Origin: Aquabacterium sp029268225
Lineage (GTDB): Bacteria; Pseudomonadota; Gammaproteobacteria; Burkholderiales; Burkholderiaceae_C
Assembly (NCBI RefSeq): GCF_037482285.1
Contig: NZ_JBBEYB010000008.1
Span: 124,001-188,000, forward strand
DNA: 64,000 bases
Direction: 5' to 3'
Shown: positions 34,243 to 43,244 of the stretch, piece by piece
Position numbering within the stretch: the stretch's first letter is position 1
Layout of the letters: the number at the start of each line of letters is the position of its first letter
Notes under the pieces: model-generated
What the model saw: the letters and a program-made list of their open reading frames with translations, nothing else
Told to the model about the DNA's origin: nothing
The model's database searches: none
Made by a program: the position numbers and the translations under genes

Positions 34243-35748
34243 TCAGGGAGGCAAGGGCTTCAGCAAGGCCTTCAACACACCGGGCGTGAAGTGCTGGTCC
34301 ACGTAGTCGGCCAAGCCGTCGAACACCTGTGACAGAGCCGGAACGCCCTGCCCCAGCAGCGCATGCAATGCCTCGTCAGACTCAAACAAGCCGTGCAGGT
34401 AGATGCCGAGCACCTGGCCCTGTTGCCAGCCGAGGCACTGTCCGCTGGCGTCCAGCAGCGCCGGTCGCGCCAGGGCGGAACAGGCCTGGGTGCGGCCGTG
34501 GTGGATTTCATAGCCGGTGGCGGGCACGCCCGCCAGGGACGCCCAGGCTGGGACAGCCACCAGGTCATCGGCAAAGCGCGCGGTGGTGGCTTTCAGCAGC
34601 TTGCTCGTGTCGAAGCGCGTGTGCACGTCCAACAGGCCCAGGCCGGGCACCTCGCCGGGGGCGCCCTGCTCGACGCCCTCAGGGTCACTCAATGTATGTC
34701 CCAACATCTGCAGGCCACCGCAGATGCCCAGCACCGCGCGGCCGCGCTGCACATGGCGATGCAGGGCGGCGTCCAGCCCTTGGGCGCGCAACCAGGCCAG
34801 GTCGGACGTGGTGTGCTTGGAGCCGGGCAGGATCACCCAGTCCACGTCGTCGAGTTCGGCGGGGTGACGTGCCCAGATCAGGCGCACGTGCGGTGCCGAG
34901 CGCAGCGGCTGGAATTCATCGAGGTTGCTGATGCGCGGATAGGCAATCACGGCCACGCGCAGGATGGGGCGTGTGCTGTTTGCGTCCGGCGCCCCGGGCC
35001 CGGTGGGCGTGTCGTCGAACACGCCGTCTTCTTCGGGCAGGCCGTGCCCGCGCCACATGGGCAACACGGCCACGGTCGGCACACCAGTCAGCGCTTGCAG
35101 TTGCTGCGGGCCGGGCGCCAGCAAGGTGGCGTCGCCCCGGAAGCGGTTGAGCACGAAGCCGCGGATGAGGGCACGCTCGTCTTCGGTCAGCAACTCGTGT
35201 GTGCCGTACAGGTGAGCAAAGGCGCCGCCGCGGTCGATGTCCGTGACCAGCAGGCACGCGGCCTGCGCGGCCAGGGCGGTGCGCATGTTCACGTAATCGC
35301 TGCTGTGCAGGTTGATCTCGGCGGGCGAGCCGGCGCCTTCGATCACCACCAGGTCGTGATCGGCCATCAGGGACTGCAAGCCCGCGCACGCATGGGGCCA
35401 GAGGTGCTCGCTGCGTTCACGCCACGGGACACGGCGCAGGTCGTCGCGCACCTCGCCCATGACGACGACCTGGCTGGCGGTGTCCTTCTCCGGCTTGAGC
35501 AGCACGGGGTTCATGCGCACATCGGGCGTCACCCCGGCCGCCAAGGCCTGGAAGTACTGGGCGCTGCCGATCTCGCCGAGCCGACCGTCGGGGCCCGGCA
35601 CGACCCGGGCGTTGTTGCTCATGTTCTGGGCCTTGAAGGGCGCCACCTTCAGGCCTTGGCGTGCATACCAGCGGCACAAGGCGGTGGCCAGCCAGCTTTT
35701 GCCCGCTCCGCTGGTGGTGCCCAGCACCATGACGGCACGTGCGCTCAT
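34243..35748 (-). CDS. cobQ: Cobyric acid synthase
   Basis: Glutamine-dependent amidase of 501 residues that amidates four side chains (b, d, e, g) of adenosylcobyrinic acid a,c-diamide. The N-terminal P-loop-like domain shows VLGTTSGAGKSWL and FKAQNMSNNA; the C-terminal triad glutamine amidotransferase domain has the nucleophile Cys in LGICGGLQMLG and the His in IYLHGLFESD. Its ATG overlaps the stop of cobD as ATGA. Its presence means the block does more than take up finished cobinamide. Confidence 0.95.
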   Translation of the reverse strand: MSARAVMVLGTTSGAGKSWLATALCRWYARQGLKVAPFKAQNMSNNARVVPGPDGRLGEIGSAQYFQALAAGVTPDVRMNPVLLKPEKDTASQVVVMGEVRDDLRRVPWRERSEHLWPHACAGLQSLMADHDLVVIEGAGSPAEINLHSSDYVNMRTALAAQAACLLVTDIDRGGAFAHLYGTHELLTEDERALIRGFVLNRFRGDATLLAPGPQQLQALTGVPTVAVLPMWRGHGLPEEDGVFDDTPTGPGAPDANSTRPILRVAVIAYPRISNLDEFQPLRSAPHVRLIWARHPAELDDVDWVILPGSKHTTSDLAWLRAQGLDAALHRHVQRGRAVLGICGGLQMLGHTLSDPEGVEQGAPGEVPGLGLLDVHTRFDTSKLLKATTARFADDLVAVPAWASLAGVPATGYEIHHGRTQACSALARPALLDASGQCLGWQQGQVLGIYLHGLFESDEALHALLGQGVPALSQVFDGLADYVDQHFTPGVLKALLKPLPP

Positions 35749-36812
35749 GCGGCCACCTCGATGTCGCGCAAGGCCAGACACAGGGCACGCGCGGCGGCGG
35801 GCTCGTGCGCGCGCCAGCGGACCCAGCCGGGCAAGCCGAAGCTACTGGCATCACGCAGCTTGATGCCACGCGTGCGCAGGGCCGCCAGAAGTTCAGGGAG
35901 TTGCGCGGCCGAGCGCAAGGGCGGGCGACTCAGCATGAAGGGCGTGACGCTGCCCGGACGATGCACCCAGCCCAGCTCGGTCAAGGCCTGAGCTTGCGAT
36001 GCTTGCCACTGCGCCAGTTGCTGACGCGACTCGGCCAGCCAGGTCTGCACCTCGGGACGGTGCCAGTGTGAGAGCAAGGTCACCCCTTCGGCCGAGAGCA
36101 CCCAGCTGGGCGCCAGGCTGTCGACCTGAGCCGCCGTCGGGCCCCAGGTCGCATGGCCGCCGTCCGGCGCATGCATCCACCCGGCGCGCACCCCTGTCAG
36201 ACCGCAGCTTTTGTTCGGCGACCACAGTTGCCAGCACGCCTGAGCCACCTCATCGGGCACCGGATCGGCACCGATCAGGCGCAAGGGTTCATAGGCCCGG
36301 TCGATCGCCACGATCAGTGGCACGCCCTGCGCCTGCACGGCCTGCAGAGCTTGCCAAAAGGACGCCGGCAAGCTGGCCCCGGTGGGATTGCAGGGCTCGC
36401 ACAACCACCACAGGATCGGCGTGGTGCAAGCCAGCTCGGCCAGCGCCTGCATGGCGTCGACCCATGGCCGCACGGACAGGCCCAAGGCACTGGCTGCGGC
36501 GGCGTAATCGCCATAGCCGGGCTGCGGCACCCACACCTCCTGAACGCCGTGCAGCATCGCGGCCAGGGTCAGGCGCCGGATACCCTCGCTGCTGCCCGAG
36601 GTGGGCACGATCACGTCAGGCGTACAGCCGGATGCTGCGGCCAGCTCGGCACGCAGGGCGGCATAACTCGGGTCGGGATAAGCGCAGCGATCTGTCTCGG
36701 CCAGGGCCTGCATCAGGGCGGCTGGTTGCAGCCGCACATTGGCGTTGCTGGAAAAATCCCATTGCACCGCCGGGCCGCTGTCAGGCCCCCCGTGGGTCAC
36801 CGCATCACTCAT
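35745..36812 (-). CDS. cobD: L-threonine-O-3-phosphate decarboxylase-type aminotransferase
   Basis: PLP enzyme of the class I/II aminotransferase fold, 355 residues, expected to make (R)-1-amino-2-propanol phosphate, the linker of the cobalamin nucleotide loop. The Schiff-base Lys lies in LWSPNKSCGLTGVRAGW; the cofactor-binding PTSGSSEGIRRL and CEPCNPTGA segments precede it. In the aerobic naming scheme this gene is cobC. It lies 1 bp after cbiB and overlaps cobQ by four bases, which fits its assignment; true aminotransferase activity cannot be excluded. Confidence 0.85.
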   Translation of the reverse strand: MSDAVTHGGPDSGPAVQWDFSSNANVRLQPAALMQALAETDRCAYPDPSYAALRAELAAASGCTPDVIVPTSGSSEGIRRLTLAAMLHGVQEVWVPQPGYGDYAAAASALGLSVRPWVDAMQALAELACTTPILWWLCEPCNPTGASLPASFWQALQAVQAQGVPLIVAIDRAYEPLRLIGADPVPDEVAQACWQLWSPNKSCGLTGVRAGWMHAPDGGHATWGPTAAQVDSLAPSWVLSAEGVTLLSHWHRPEVQTWLAESRQQLAQWQASQAQALTELGWVHRPGSVTPFMLSRPPLRSAAQLPELLAALRTRGIKLRDASSFGLPGWVRWRAHEPAAARALCLALRDIEVAA

Positions 36813-36813
36813 C

Positions 36814-37773
36814 TCACATTCCCTTCAGCAGGGCGATGCCCCACAGGAGCAAGGCGCTCCAGACAGCCGCCGCCCACACTGCGCGCCCTGCCCAGACCAG
36901 GGCCAGACGCGTGTGCTGGGGCTGCGCCAGCACGCCATCAGCATGCAAGACGTACACGTCGGGCTTGCGCAGCTGTATGCCCAGCAGCAGGGCCATGGCC
37001 CCCATGGGCCACCCCCCGTTGGGCGACGGCGTTTGCGCGGCCTGTCGGCGCAAGGTCGACCACGACAGGCGGCGCCCGGACATCAGCACCAGCAACACTG
37101 CCGTGAGGCGCGCAGGGAGCCACGACACCACGTCATCGGCATGCGCCGCCCATTTGCCCGCCCATTCGTAGCGACCGCGGTAGCCCCACATCGCATCGGC
37201 CGTGTTGGCGAAGCGGTACAGCGCGGCAGCGGGCAAGCCTCCCACAGCAAACCAGAACAGCGGGGCCACCACTGAGTCATTGAGGTTCTCGGCCAAGGTC
37301 TCGATGGCACTTTCACGCACGGTGGTGGCGTCCAAGGCAGCCACGTCTCGGCTGACCAGACGCTGCAGTTGCGACCGCCCCGCTGGCAGGGACTCGGCCA
37401 AGGCCTGCTCCACCGCAGCGACCTCGTCGCGCAGCATGCGCCACGCCAACATGGGCTTGAGAACCAAGGCGAGCAACACGGCTTGTACGACAGCGGTCCA
37501 CAGTGCGTCAGCGCCAAGCAGCAGCCCCCCCCATTGCAGCATCAGCTCCACGGCCAAGCCCAAGGCCACCACCAGGCAGGCGCCCAGCGCCCAGGCCAGC
37601 ATGCCGCCCACGAAGGCGCTGGCTGGCGGCAAGGCGCACAGGCGTGGCCCGAGCGCCCCCAGGTAGCGCCCCATCCACACCACCGGGTGCAGCCACACCG
37701 GCGGCTCCCCCCAGCGCCGGTCGATGACCAGCGCCAGCGGGATGGCACACAGGCTGACGGCCCACCAGTCCAT
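36814..37773 (-). CDS. cbiB: Adenosylcobinamide-phosphate synthase
   Basis: Membrane protein of 319 residues that attaches aminopropanol phosphate to adenosylcobyric acid. The N-terminus (LVIDRRWGEPPVWLHPVVWMGR) is diagnostic for CbiB/CobD, as is the SRDVAALD-to-NLNDSVVAPLFWFAVGGLP region. Several hydrophobic segments are present. It sits between cobO (6 bp upstream) and cobD. Confidence 0.93.
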   Translation of the reverse strand: MDWWAVSLCAIPLALVIDRRWGEPPVWLHPVVWMGRYLGALGPRLCALPPASAFVGGMLAWALGACLVVALGLAVELMLQWGGLLLGADALWTAVVQAVLLALVLKPMLAWRMLRDEVAAVEQALAESLPAGRSQLQRLVSRDVAALDATTVRESAIETLAENLNDSVVAPLFWFAVGGLPAAALYRFANTADAMWGYRGRYEWAGKWAAHADDVVSWLPARLTAVLLVLMSGRRLSWSTLRRQAAQTPSPNGGWPMGAMALLLGIQLRKPDVYVLHADGVLAQPQHTRLALVWAGRAVWAAAVWSALLLWGIALLKGM

Positions 37774-37779
37774 CGAGGC

Positions 37780-38349
37780 TCAGTCCTCGATGCCGCGTTG
37801 CGCCGGCACACCGGCGTTGTAGTGGTGCTTGATGAGCTTCATCTCCGTCACCGTGTCCGCCAGGTCCACCAGCTCCTGCGGCGCACCGCGGCCGGTCAGC
37901 ACGACATTGACATGGCTGGGGCGCGTGCGCAGCACGTCCAGCACCCGGTCCAGGTCCAACCAGCCGTAGCGCAGCGGGTAGGTGATCTCGTCGAGCACGA
38001 CGAGGAAGTGTTCACCGGCCAGGATGGTGGCGGCCGCACGCTCCCAGCCATCGCGAGCGAGTTGGGCGGAGTGCTCCAGGTCCTTGCTCTTCCAGCTGAA
38101 ACCATCGCCGAGGCCTTCGATGGGCACGCCGAGCTGCTCGAAGATGCGGTGCTCGCCAAAGCGGGCGCTGGGCACCTTCATGAACTGGTAGATCTTGACG
38201 GCCTTGCCACGGCCATGGGCACGCAGCGCCAGGCCGAAGGCCGCGGTGCTCTTGCCCTTGCCGTCGCCGGTGTTGATGAGGATCAGGCCACGGCGGTCAC
38301 CATCGGGTTTCTCGACCTGACGGTCAACGGGAGGTTTTTCGATTTCCAT
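37780..38349 (-). CDS. cobO: Corrinoid adenosyltransferase (CobA/CobO/BtuR type)
   Basis: ATP:cob(I)alamin adenosyltransferase of 189 residues adding the upper adenosyl ligand to corrinoids in synthesis and salvage. The P-loop is NTGDGKGKSTAAFG, and EITYPLRYGWLD and VVLTGRGAPQEL complete the CobA-type pattern. It lies 10 bp downstream of the large CobN-like gene. It is unrelated to the PduO type. Confidence 0.95.
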   Translation of the reverse strand: MEIEKPPVDRQVEKPDGDRRGLILINTGDGKGKSTAAFGLALRAHGRGKAVKIYQFMKVPSARFGEHRIFEQLGVPIEGLGDGFSWKSKDLEHSAQLARDGWERAAATILAGEHFLVVLDEITYPLRYGWLDLDRVLDVLRTRPSHVNVVLTGRGAPQELVDLADTVTEMKLIKHHYNAGVPAQRGIED

Positions 38350-38359
38350 AGACAGGCTT

Positions 38360-41300
38360 TCAGACAGAGGGAGTCAAGAGAGCTGGCGCGGGTGCGGGAT
38401 GGCGGCGAGCTTGCCACAGCCCCCCGGCCGTGAACCACAAGGCCAGCAACACCCACACTAGCAAAGTCGTCATGCGCTCGGCATGACGGGCAAGGGGACC
38501 AGGAGGATCCTGGCGCTGCAACAGGATGCCCACCGGAGGCGGCGAGGCGGCAGGTGGCGGGGTCGGCTCGGCGGCACGAGGTGCCTGCGGCCCCACGGTC
38601 GGCGGCGACCGCCCGGCATGACCGGGCACCATCCCTGGCGAGGGCACCGTCAACTGGTCTGCCACCCACTGGGTCGCGCCGCGCAGCTCACTGTGGAGCG
38701 GCGCTGCTGCAGTGAGCTCACGATACAAGGCAGCCAGATGCTGGCGGGTGGCCTCGTCAGCCTGCCAGTAGCCCATGCGCTGCGCTTGCACCAGGCGCTC
38801 GACCGACTGCGCATACGCCTGCGGATGGGTGCGCAGCCACTGCGGCGCGCCCAGCTTGTGTTTGTCCTGCACCAGGACCTCATAGAAACTTTGCCAGTGA
38901 TCGGGGCGGACCATGCCGCGCGCCGTCACCTGCCAGCCCCAGGTGAACTGCAGGGCCTTGAGCACCTGCAAGGTCCCGGCGTAGCCCTCTTGCTTCTGGG
39001 CCTGCAGCCAGCCGGGATGCAGATAGCGCCCCTGCATCTCCAGCGCCATCACGCGTTGAGCCGATTCGGTGCGCACCTCGCTGCCATCGTGCAACTGGCT
39101 CACATACAGATCCAGATCACCGGGCTTGCCCGCACTGCGGGCCGCCGCCGCCAAGCCACCCAGGTACTGAAAGGGGTCGTCCGACGTGACCATGGCAAAC
39201 AGGTTGGAGCTGCGCGACAACAAGGCCGCCTGCGTCTGACGCAGATGGGCGCTCAAGGCCTGGACTGCACTCCCCCGGGGCACATCGGTGAGGGGCACCC
39301 CGTCCACATAAGGCTGGCTCATGCGCTGCAAGAACAGGTCGCCCAGTCGTGCGTCGTCCCGCTGGAGCTGGTCGGACTGCACCGCGTCGGCAATGCCGGT
39401 GCCATAGTCGCCCATCAGGTTGCCGAACACACGGGCCTGCGCCAGCAGCTGAGCGTGGGGCTCACCCATGCCCGCTCTCTGCAGCTCGCCCAAGACCTGC
39501 GCCGTGTTGCGCGCGAGGGCATTGCCGGGTTCGGCCGTCGAGGCCAGCCTCACGCCCTGGTCCACCAAGGCCATCAGCGCCGGAAACTGGTCGCGGTAGG
39601 ACCCTGTGATGCTCAGCAGCACGTCCACACGTGGGCGCTGCAACTCGCTCAAAGGGATGAGCTGCAAGCGCGTGGGCCGCCCCGCGTCATCCCACACCGG
39701 CTTGACGCCCATCGCCACCAGGGCTTGTGCCTCCATGATGCCCTGATGACGCAGGGTCTCCCCCGCCCACAAGGACAAGGCCAGACGCGTGGGTGCCTGG
39801 CCACCATGCTCGGCCCGATACTGCTTCAGCCACTCCTGAAACAGGCCTTGGGCCACGTCATACGCGTGGCGGGTGGGCAAGCGACTGGGATCCAGCCCGG
39901 TGAGGTTGCGGCCCGTGGGCAAGCTCTCGGGGTTGCGAACCGGATCGCCGCCATAGGCCGCCTCGATGAACCGCCCCTCCAGGGCCCGCAGCAGACCCGG
40001 CATCTCCCCTTCGCGTTGCAGCAAGCGGTCCAGGGCCTGCGCGCGCTCGGCCAGCTGACGCAAGGCCGCCTGGTCGATGGGCTGGCGCGCTGCGCGATTG
40101 GGCACTGGGCCTTGCACCTTGTCCGAGCGCAAGTCCAGATGACTGGCGGCGTCGGCGTCCACCAAAGCCACCTGCAACCAGCGCGCAGGCCGCGAGGTGG
40201 TCAAGGTCTCGTGGTTGATCAGGAAGACCTCGTCGATGTCTTCCCCCAAAGCCTCGATCAAGGGTTTGCGCAATGCCTGCAGGATGGTCTGCTGCCGCTG
40301 TGACGCATCGGGCGCGCGACCAAACACGGCCAGCCCTTTGGGTTGCGCGCTTTGGGCCAGCTCATCCAGGTAAGGATGCAAGCGCTCCAGAAAGGCCGCG
40401 AAATTGGCCGCGATGGCTTCACGGCTCCACCCCAGGTCGCTGTGCAGATGGTGCGCGACAAACTGATCGACCAAGGCCTTTTCCAGCGCCACCTTGGTGG
40501 GCCCGGCATCGACGATTTCCCACTCGTGCATGAGCTCGTGCATGCTGGCCATGCCCGCCGCAAAGCCGGTGGGCGAGAACGAGGGCGTGCGGTGACTGAG
40601 CATCAGCGCGCGCCCCCGGCGCTTGGCCGTCAGCGCTTCGCCGAGGTTGTCCACGATGTAGGGATACATGACGGGCACGTCGCCCAAAGGCAGCAGGGCA
40701 TCGTCCCACACGTCCAGGCCACGTGCCTTGCCCGGTGCCCACTCCTGCGTGCCGTGCGTCCCGAAATGGATCAAGGCATCGGCCTGACGGGCCCACAGGT
40801 ACACCGCCAGATAGTGGTGAGACAGGGGCGTCTTGCTGCGGTGCATGAAGGGGTTCTGCCCCATGTGCAGGGTCTCCTCACGCGGCGGCTGGGGCAAAAC
40901 ACTGAGCTTGCCCACCTGCAGCCGCGGGATCACGAACACCGGCTCACCGTGCCAGAGGCGCACATAGCGGCTGCGCTCGGGTGGCCCCCACTGCGCTTCG
41001 ACACGTTGTCGCACCTGCGCCGGCAATTGACGCCACCAGGCCAGGTACTGAGACACCGGCAAGGCAGCGGCCTGCCCCTTGGCCAGCAGCTCGCCCAGAT
41101 CGGCTTGCGGGTAGTACGCGGCCAGCAAAGGCCGTAAACCGTCGATCCATTCTGGCTCCGGCACGGCCCGGGTGTCATAGCCGGCCTGCGCCAGACCGCC
41201 GGACACGACTTCCAGGCTGCGCGGCACATTCAGAAAGGACGCCCCGAAGTTGCTGCCACCGGGCGGGTAGTTGTACACCATCGCGACCAGATGCTTGTCC

Positions 41301-42424
41301 GCCGCCGGGCGGGTCTGCAGGGCGATCAGGCGTCGTGCCTTGGCAACCACCGCCTCTGCTTGCCGAGGGATCAGGTCAACGCGACGGCCCTGCTCCGCGT
41401 GCGCACTCACCATTATGGGATCGATGCCCCCCGCCCCCTCGGGCTGCGCCAGGTAGAAAGGCACATCGGTGGGCGAGAGGCCCTGACTGTCGGCTTGCCA
41501 CGCCGCCGCATCGCCTGAGCGATACGGCTGGGTCAACAGCAAGGGGGTTCCCCATTGCGCCAACAGCCCCTGCAGGGCGGCACCCTGACTGAGCAATTGG
41601 TGCGACACCAGCACACGCGGCATCGCCTGATCGGGCTGCCCCGGCACACCCAGCAGCGTGCGCAAACCGGCGACGTCCACCTGCTGGCCGAACACCGCAT
41701 ACGCCGCCAGGCCCTGCCGCTCGAACAGGCGCACCCATTGATCCAGCCAAGGCGTGCTGCCATTGACGAAGTGATAACGGTGCACCAGGATGGCCACCGT
41801 CGGCCGATCGCGCAGGCCCGGTTGCGTGGCCATCCAGCGTGACATGTCGGCCGCGTTGGCCATCCAGGTGGGCGCATCCGGGTGATACAGGCCGCTCGCC
41901 GGCCACACCTGGAGCGCGGACACGTCTGGCTCAGGCTCACCTCGCAAGTGAGCCGCCGCCAGCATCATGGCCGAGCGGGTGTTTTGTGCACCACCGGCCC
42001 GCAGATACGCGGCCAGACGAGAGGGCAAAGGCGCGGCAGCGCTCACGGTCTCCTCGCCTTCTGACGGCGACACCCACACTACCGGCACGTGCACGCCCTG
42101 CAAGGGTCCGCGCAACAAGCGCGACAGGCGCGTCAGCACCGATGCGTGCGGCGCGTCCACACACACCATGGCCGCGCGCTGCAAGGCCGCCGTCAACGCG
42201 GTACGCTCGGCATCGGGCAGCTCGGCCGGCCCGCGCAAGGGGAAGTCCAGGTGCTGCACCGACAGCCCCAGAGCCTGCGCCTGCTGCTGGATCAGCGCCG
42301 TGCGCGGAGCCGGCGTGATCTCGCCCGTCAGCCACAACACGGTTGCCGGCTGCGGCACCTGCGCCCACACGGCAGACACACTCCCCAGCCAAATCAGCAG
42401 ACACGCCCAGGCCCAACGCATCAA
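38360..42424 (-). CDS. CobN-like chelatase subunit, predicted periplasmic and membrane-anchored
   Basis: A 1354-residue CobN/ChlH-family protein. CobN is the tetrapyrrole-binding subunit of aerobic cobaltochelatase, a cytosolic enzyme. This one differs: residues 1-21 (WAWACLLIWLGSVSAVWA) look like a cleavable signal peptide, and after a Pro-rich linker there is a single hydrophobic helix at about 1319-1338 followed by a basic tail (QARRHP), predicting a periplasmic body with a C-terminal inner-membrane anchor. Core CobN features are present: NYPPGGSNFGASFLNVPRS, FGTHGTQEWAPGK, LWAGETLRHQGIMEAQAL. No AAA+ partners are encoded nearby. It overlaps the DUF2149 gene by four bases. Substrate and direction (metal insertion or removal) are unknown. 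Confidence 0.85.
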   Translation of the reverse strand: MMRWAWACLLIWLGSVSAVWAQVPQPATVLWLTGEITPAPRTALIQQQAQALGLSVQHLDFPLRGPAELPDAERTALTAALQRAAMVCVDAPHASVLTRLSRLLRGPLQGVHVPVVWVSPSEGEETVSAAAPLPSRLAAYLRAGGAQNTRSAMMLAAAHLRGEPEPDVSALQVWPASGLYHPDAPTWMANAADMSRWMATQPGLRDRPTVAILVHRYHFVNGSTPWLDQWVRLFERQGLAAYAVFGQQVDVAGLRTLLGVPGQPDQAMPRVLVSHQLLSQGAALQGLLAQWGTPLLLTQPYRSGDAAAWQADSQGLSPTDVPFYLAQPEGAGGIDPIMVSAHAEQGRRVDLIPRQAEAVVAKARRLIALQTRPAADKHLVAMVYNYPPGGSNFGASFLNVPRSLEVVSGGLAQAGYDTRAVPEPEWIDGLRPLLAAYYPQADLGELLAKGQAAALPVSQYLAWWRQLPAQVRQRVEAQWGPPERSRYVRLWHGEPVFVIPRLQVGKLSVLPQPPREETLHMGQNPFMHRSKTPLSHHYLAVYLWARQADALIHFGTHGTQEWAPGKARGLDVWDDALLPLGDVPVMYPYIVDNLGEALTAKRRGRALMLSHRTPSFSPTGFAAGMASMHELMHEWEIVDAGPTKVALEKALVDQFVAHHLHSDLGWSREAIAANFAAFLERLHPYLDELAQSAQPKGLAVFGRAPDASQRQQTILQALRKPLIEALGEDIDEVFLINHETLTTSRPARWLQVALVDADAASHLDLRSDKVQGPVPNRAARQPIDQAALRQLAERAQALDRLLQREGEMPGLLRALEGRFIEAAYGGDPVRNPESLPTGRNLTGLDPSRLPTRHAYDVAQGLFQEWLKQYRAEHGGQAPTRLALSLWAGETLRHQGIMEAQALVAMGVKPVWDDAGRPTRLQLIPLSELQRPRVDVLLSITGSYRDQFPALMALVDQGVRLASTAEPGNALARNTAQVLGELQRAGMGEPHAQLLAQARVFGNLMGDYGTGIADAVQSDQLQRDDARLGDLFLQRMSQPYVDGVPLTDVPRGSAVQALSAHLRQTQAALLSRSSNLFAMVTSDDPFQYLGGLAAAARSAGKPGDLDLYVSQLHDGSEVRTESAQRVMALEMQGRYLHPGWLQAQKQEGYAGTLQVLKALQFTWGWQVTARGMVRPDHWQSFYEVLVQDKHKLGAPQWLRTHPQAYAQSVERLVQAQRMGYWQADEATRQHLAALYRELTAAAPLHSELRGATQWVADQLTVPSPGMVPGHAGRSPPTVGPQAPRAAEPTPPPAASPPPVGILLQRQDPPGPLARHAERMTTLLVWVLLALWFTAGGLWQARRHPAPAPALLTPSV

Positions 42425-42780
42425 GGGGCTCCCACCGCCGCGCCCGAGGACCGGCTGCCCGCAGGCTCCGGCACATACACGATCTGACCGTCCTTGAGCT
42501 TGTAGGCCACGCCCGCGCGCTCGCCCTGCCCGGCCCCGGCCTGGCCAACGCCCTTGAACTTCACCTCCTGACCGTTCTCGCGCACGATCACTTCCATGTC
42601 GGGCGAGCCGGCATTCTTGATGATGGTGACCCGGTCTTCGGCCGTGACGCTGCTCGACTGGGCGGCCACCGCGGTAAGCAAGGCCACCACCAGCACCAGG
42701 AAGACGTCGACGAGGTTGACCGCCGAGAGCATCGGATCGTCATCGTCCTCAGCCAGCAGGTGGATGTGCTTCAAGCTCAT
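42421..42780 (-). CDS. DUF2149 protein with ExbD-like topology
   Basis: A 119-residue protein: acidic N-terminus (AEDDDDP), one membrane helix at about 19-40 and a small C-terminal domain placed outside the cytoplasm. The helix start, SAVNLVDVFLVLVV, resembles the ExbD/TolR segment with the essential membrane Asp; here it is Asp25. By this reasoning it could be the rotor- or stator-like partner of the adjacent ExbB-like protein. DUF2149 proteins are known to me mainly as neighbours of CobN-like genes; their function is unproven. It overlaps both neighbours by four bases (ATGA), implying fixed stoichiometry. Confidence 0.75.
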   Translation of the reverse strand: MSLKHIHLLAEDDDDPMLSAVNLVDVFLVLVVALLTAVAAQSSSVTAEDRVTIIKNAGSPDMEVIVRENGQEVKFKGVGQAGAGQGERAGVAYKLKDGQIVYVPEPAGSRSSGAAVGAP

Positions 42781-43244
42781 GCGCCCTCACCCCGGGCCTT
42801 GCGCACGGCCAGCAACTCGGCCAGCAGCCAACGCCGGCGCACCGAATAGATGGCCAGGCCCAGGCTGGCCGCCGCCAGCGCCAGCACCACCCCGGCAAAG
42901 GCCCCACTGAACACCGACAAGGCCTGCTGACCCTGCCCTGCTGCCACGCTTTGCAGCGCGGGGCCCAAGGGGATCATGGTGGCGATCAAGCCCAGCATCG
43001 GGCTGAGCCGGCTGAGCAGGCGGATCGGCTCCAGCTGACGCACCACGGCCAGCTCCAGCTCATCCATGCTCAAGCTGGCATCGCGGGGCAAGCTTGCATA
43101 GGCCGGCTGACGCCAGCGTTGCCACGCCTCCATGCCTGTGCGACCGGCCAGCCACACGGCATAGGCAAAACTCAGCCCCACCAGCACCAAGACCGGCCAC
43201 AGCAGCGACTGCGCGACCTGCGAGAAACCCGATTCAATCCACAT
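42777..43244 (-). CDS. Small MotA/TolQ/ExbB-type proton channel protein
   Basis: A 155-residue membrane protein. Three hydrophobic segments at about 8-33, 83-101 and 108-135; the second and third, LSRLSPMLGLIATMIPLGPAL and GAFAGVVLALAAASLGLAIYSV, match the conserved TolQ/ExbB core in which GL-x-T and small residues line the channel. It is shorter than ExbB (about 240). With the DUF2149 protein it should form a proton-motive-force-using complex serving the CobN-like protein. An alternative is energising BtuB, but no TonB is encoded here. It overlaps cobB by 11 bp. Confidence 0.78.
   Translation of the reverse strand: MWIESGFSQVAQSLLWPVLVLVGLSFAYAVWLAGRTGMEAWQRWRQPAYASLPRDASLSMDELELAVVRQLEPIRLLSRLSPMLGLIATMIPLGPALQSVAAGQGQQALSVFSGAFAGVVLALAAASLGLAIYSVRRRWLLAELLAVRKARGEGA

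Noticed and set aside
38483..40303. 606-codon plus-strand open frame inside the CobN-like gene
   Set aside because: Antisense shadow: low-complexity Arg/His/Gln-rich translation with no domain, opposite a well-supported coding frame.
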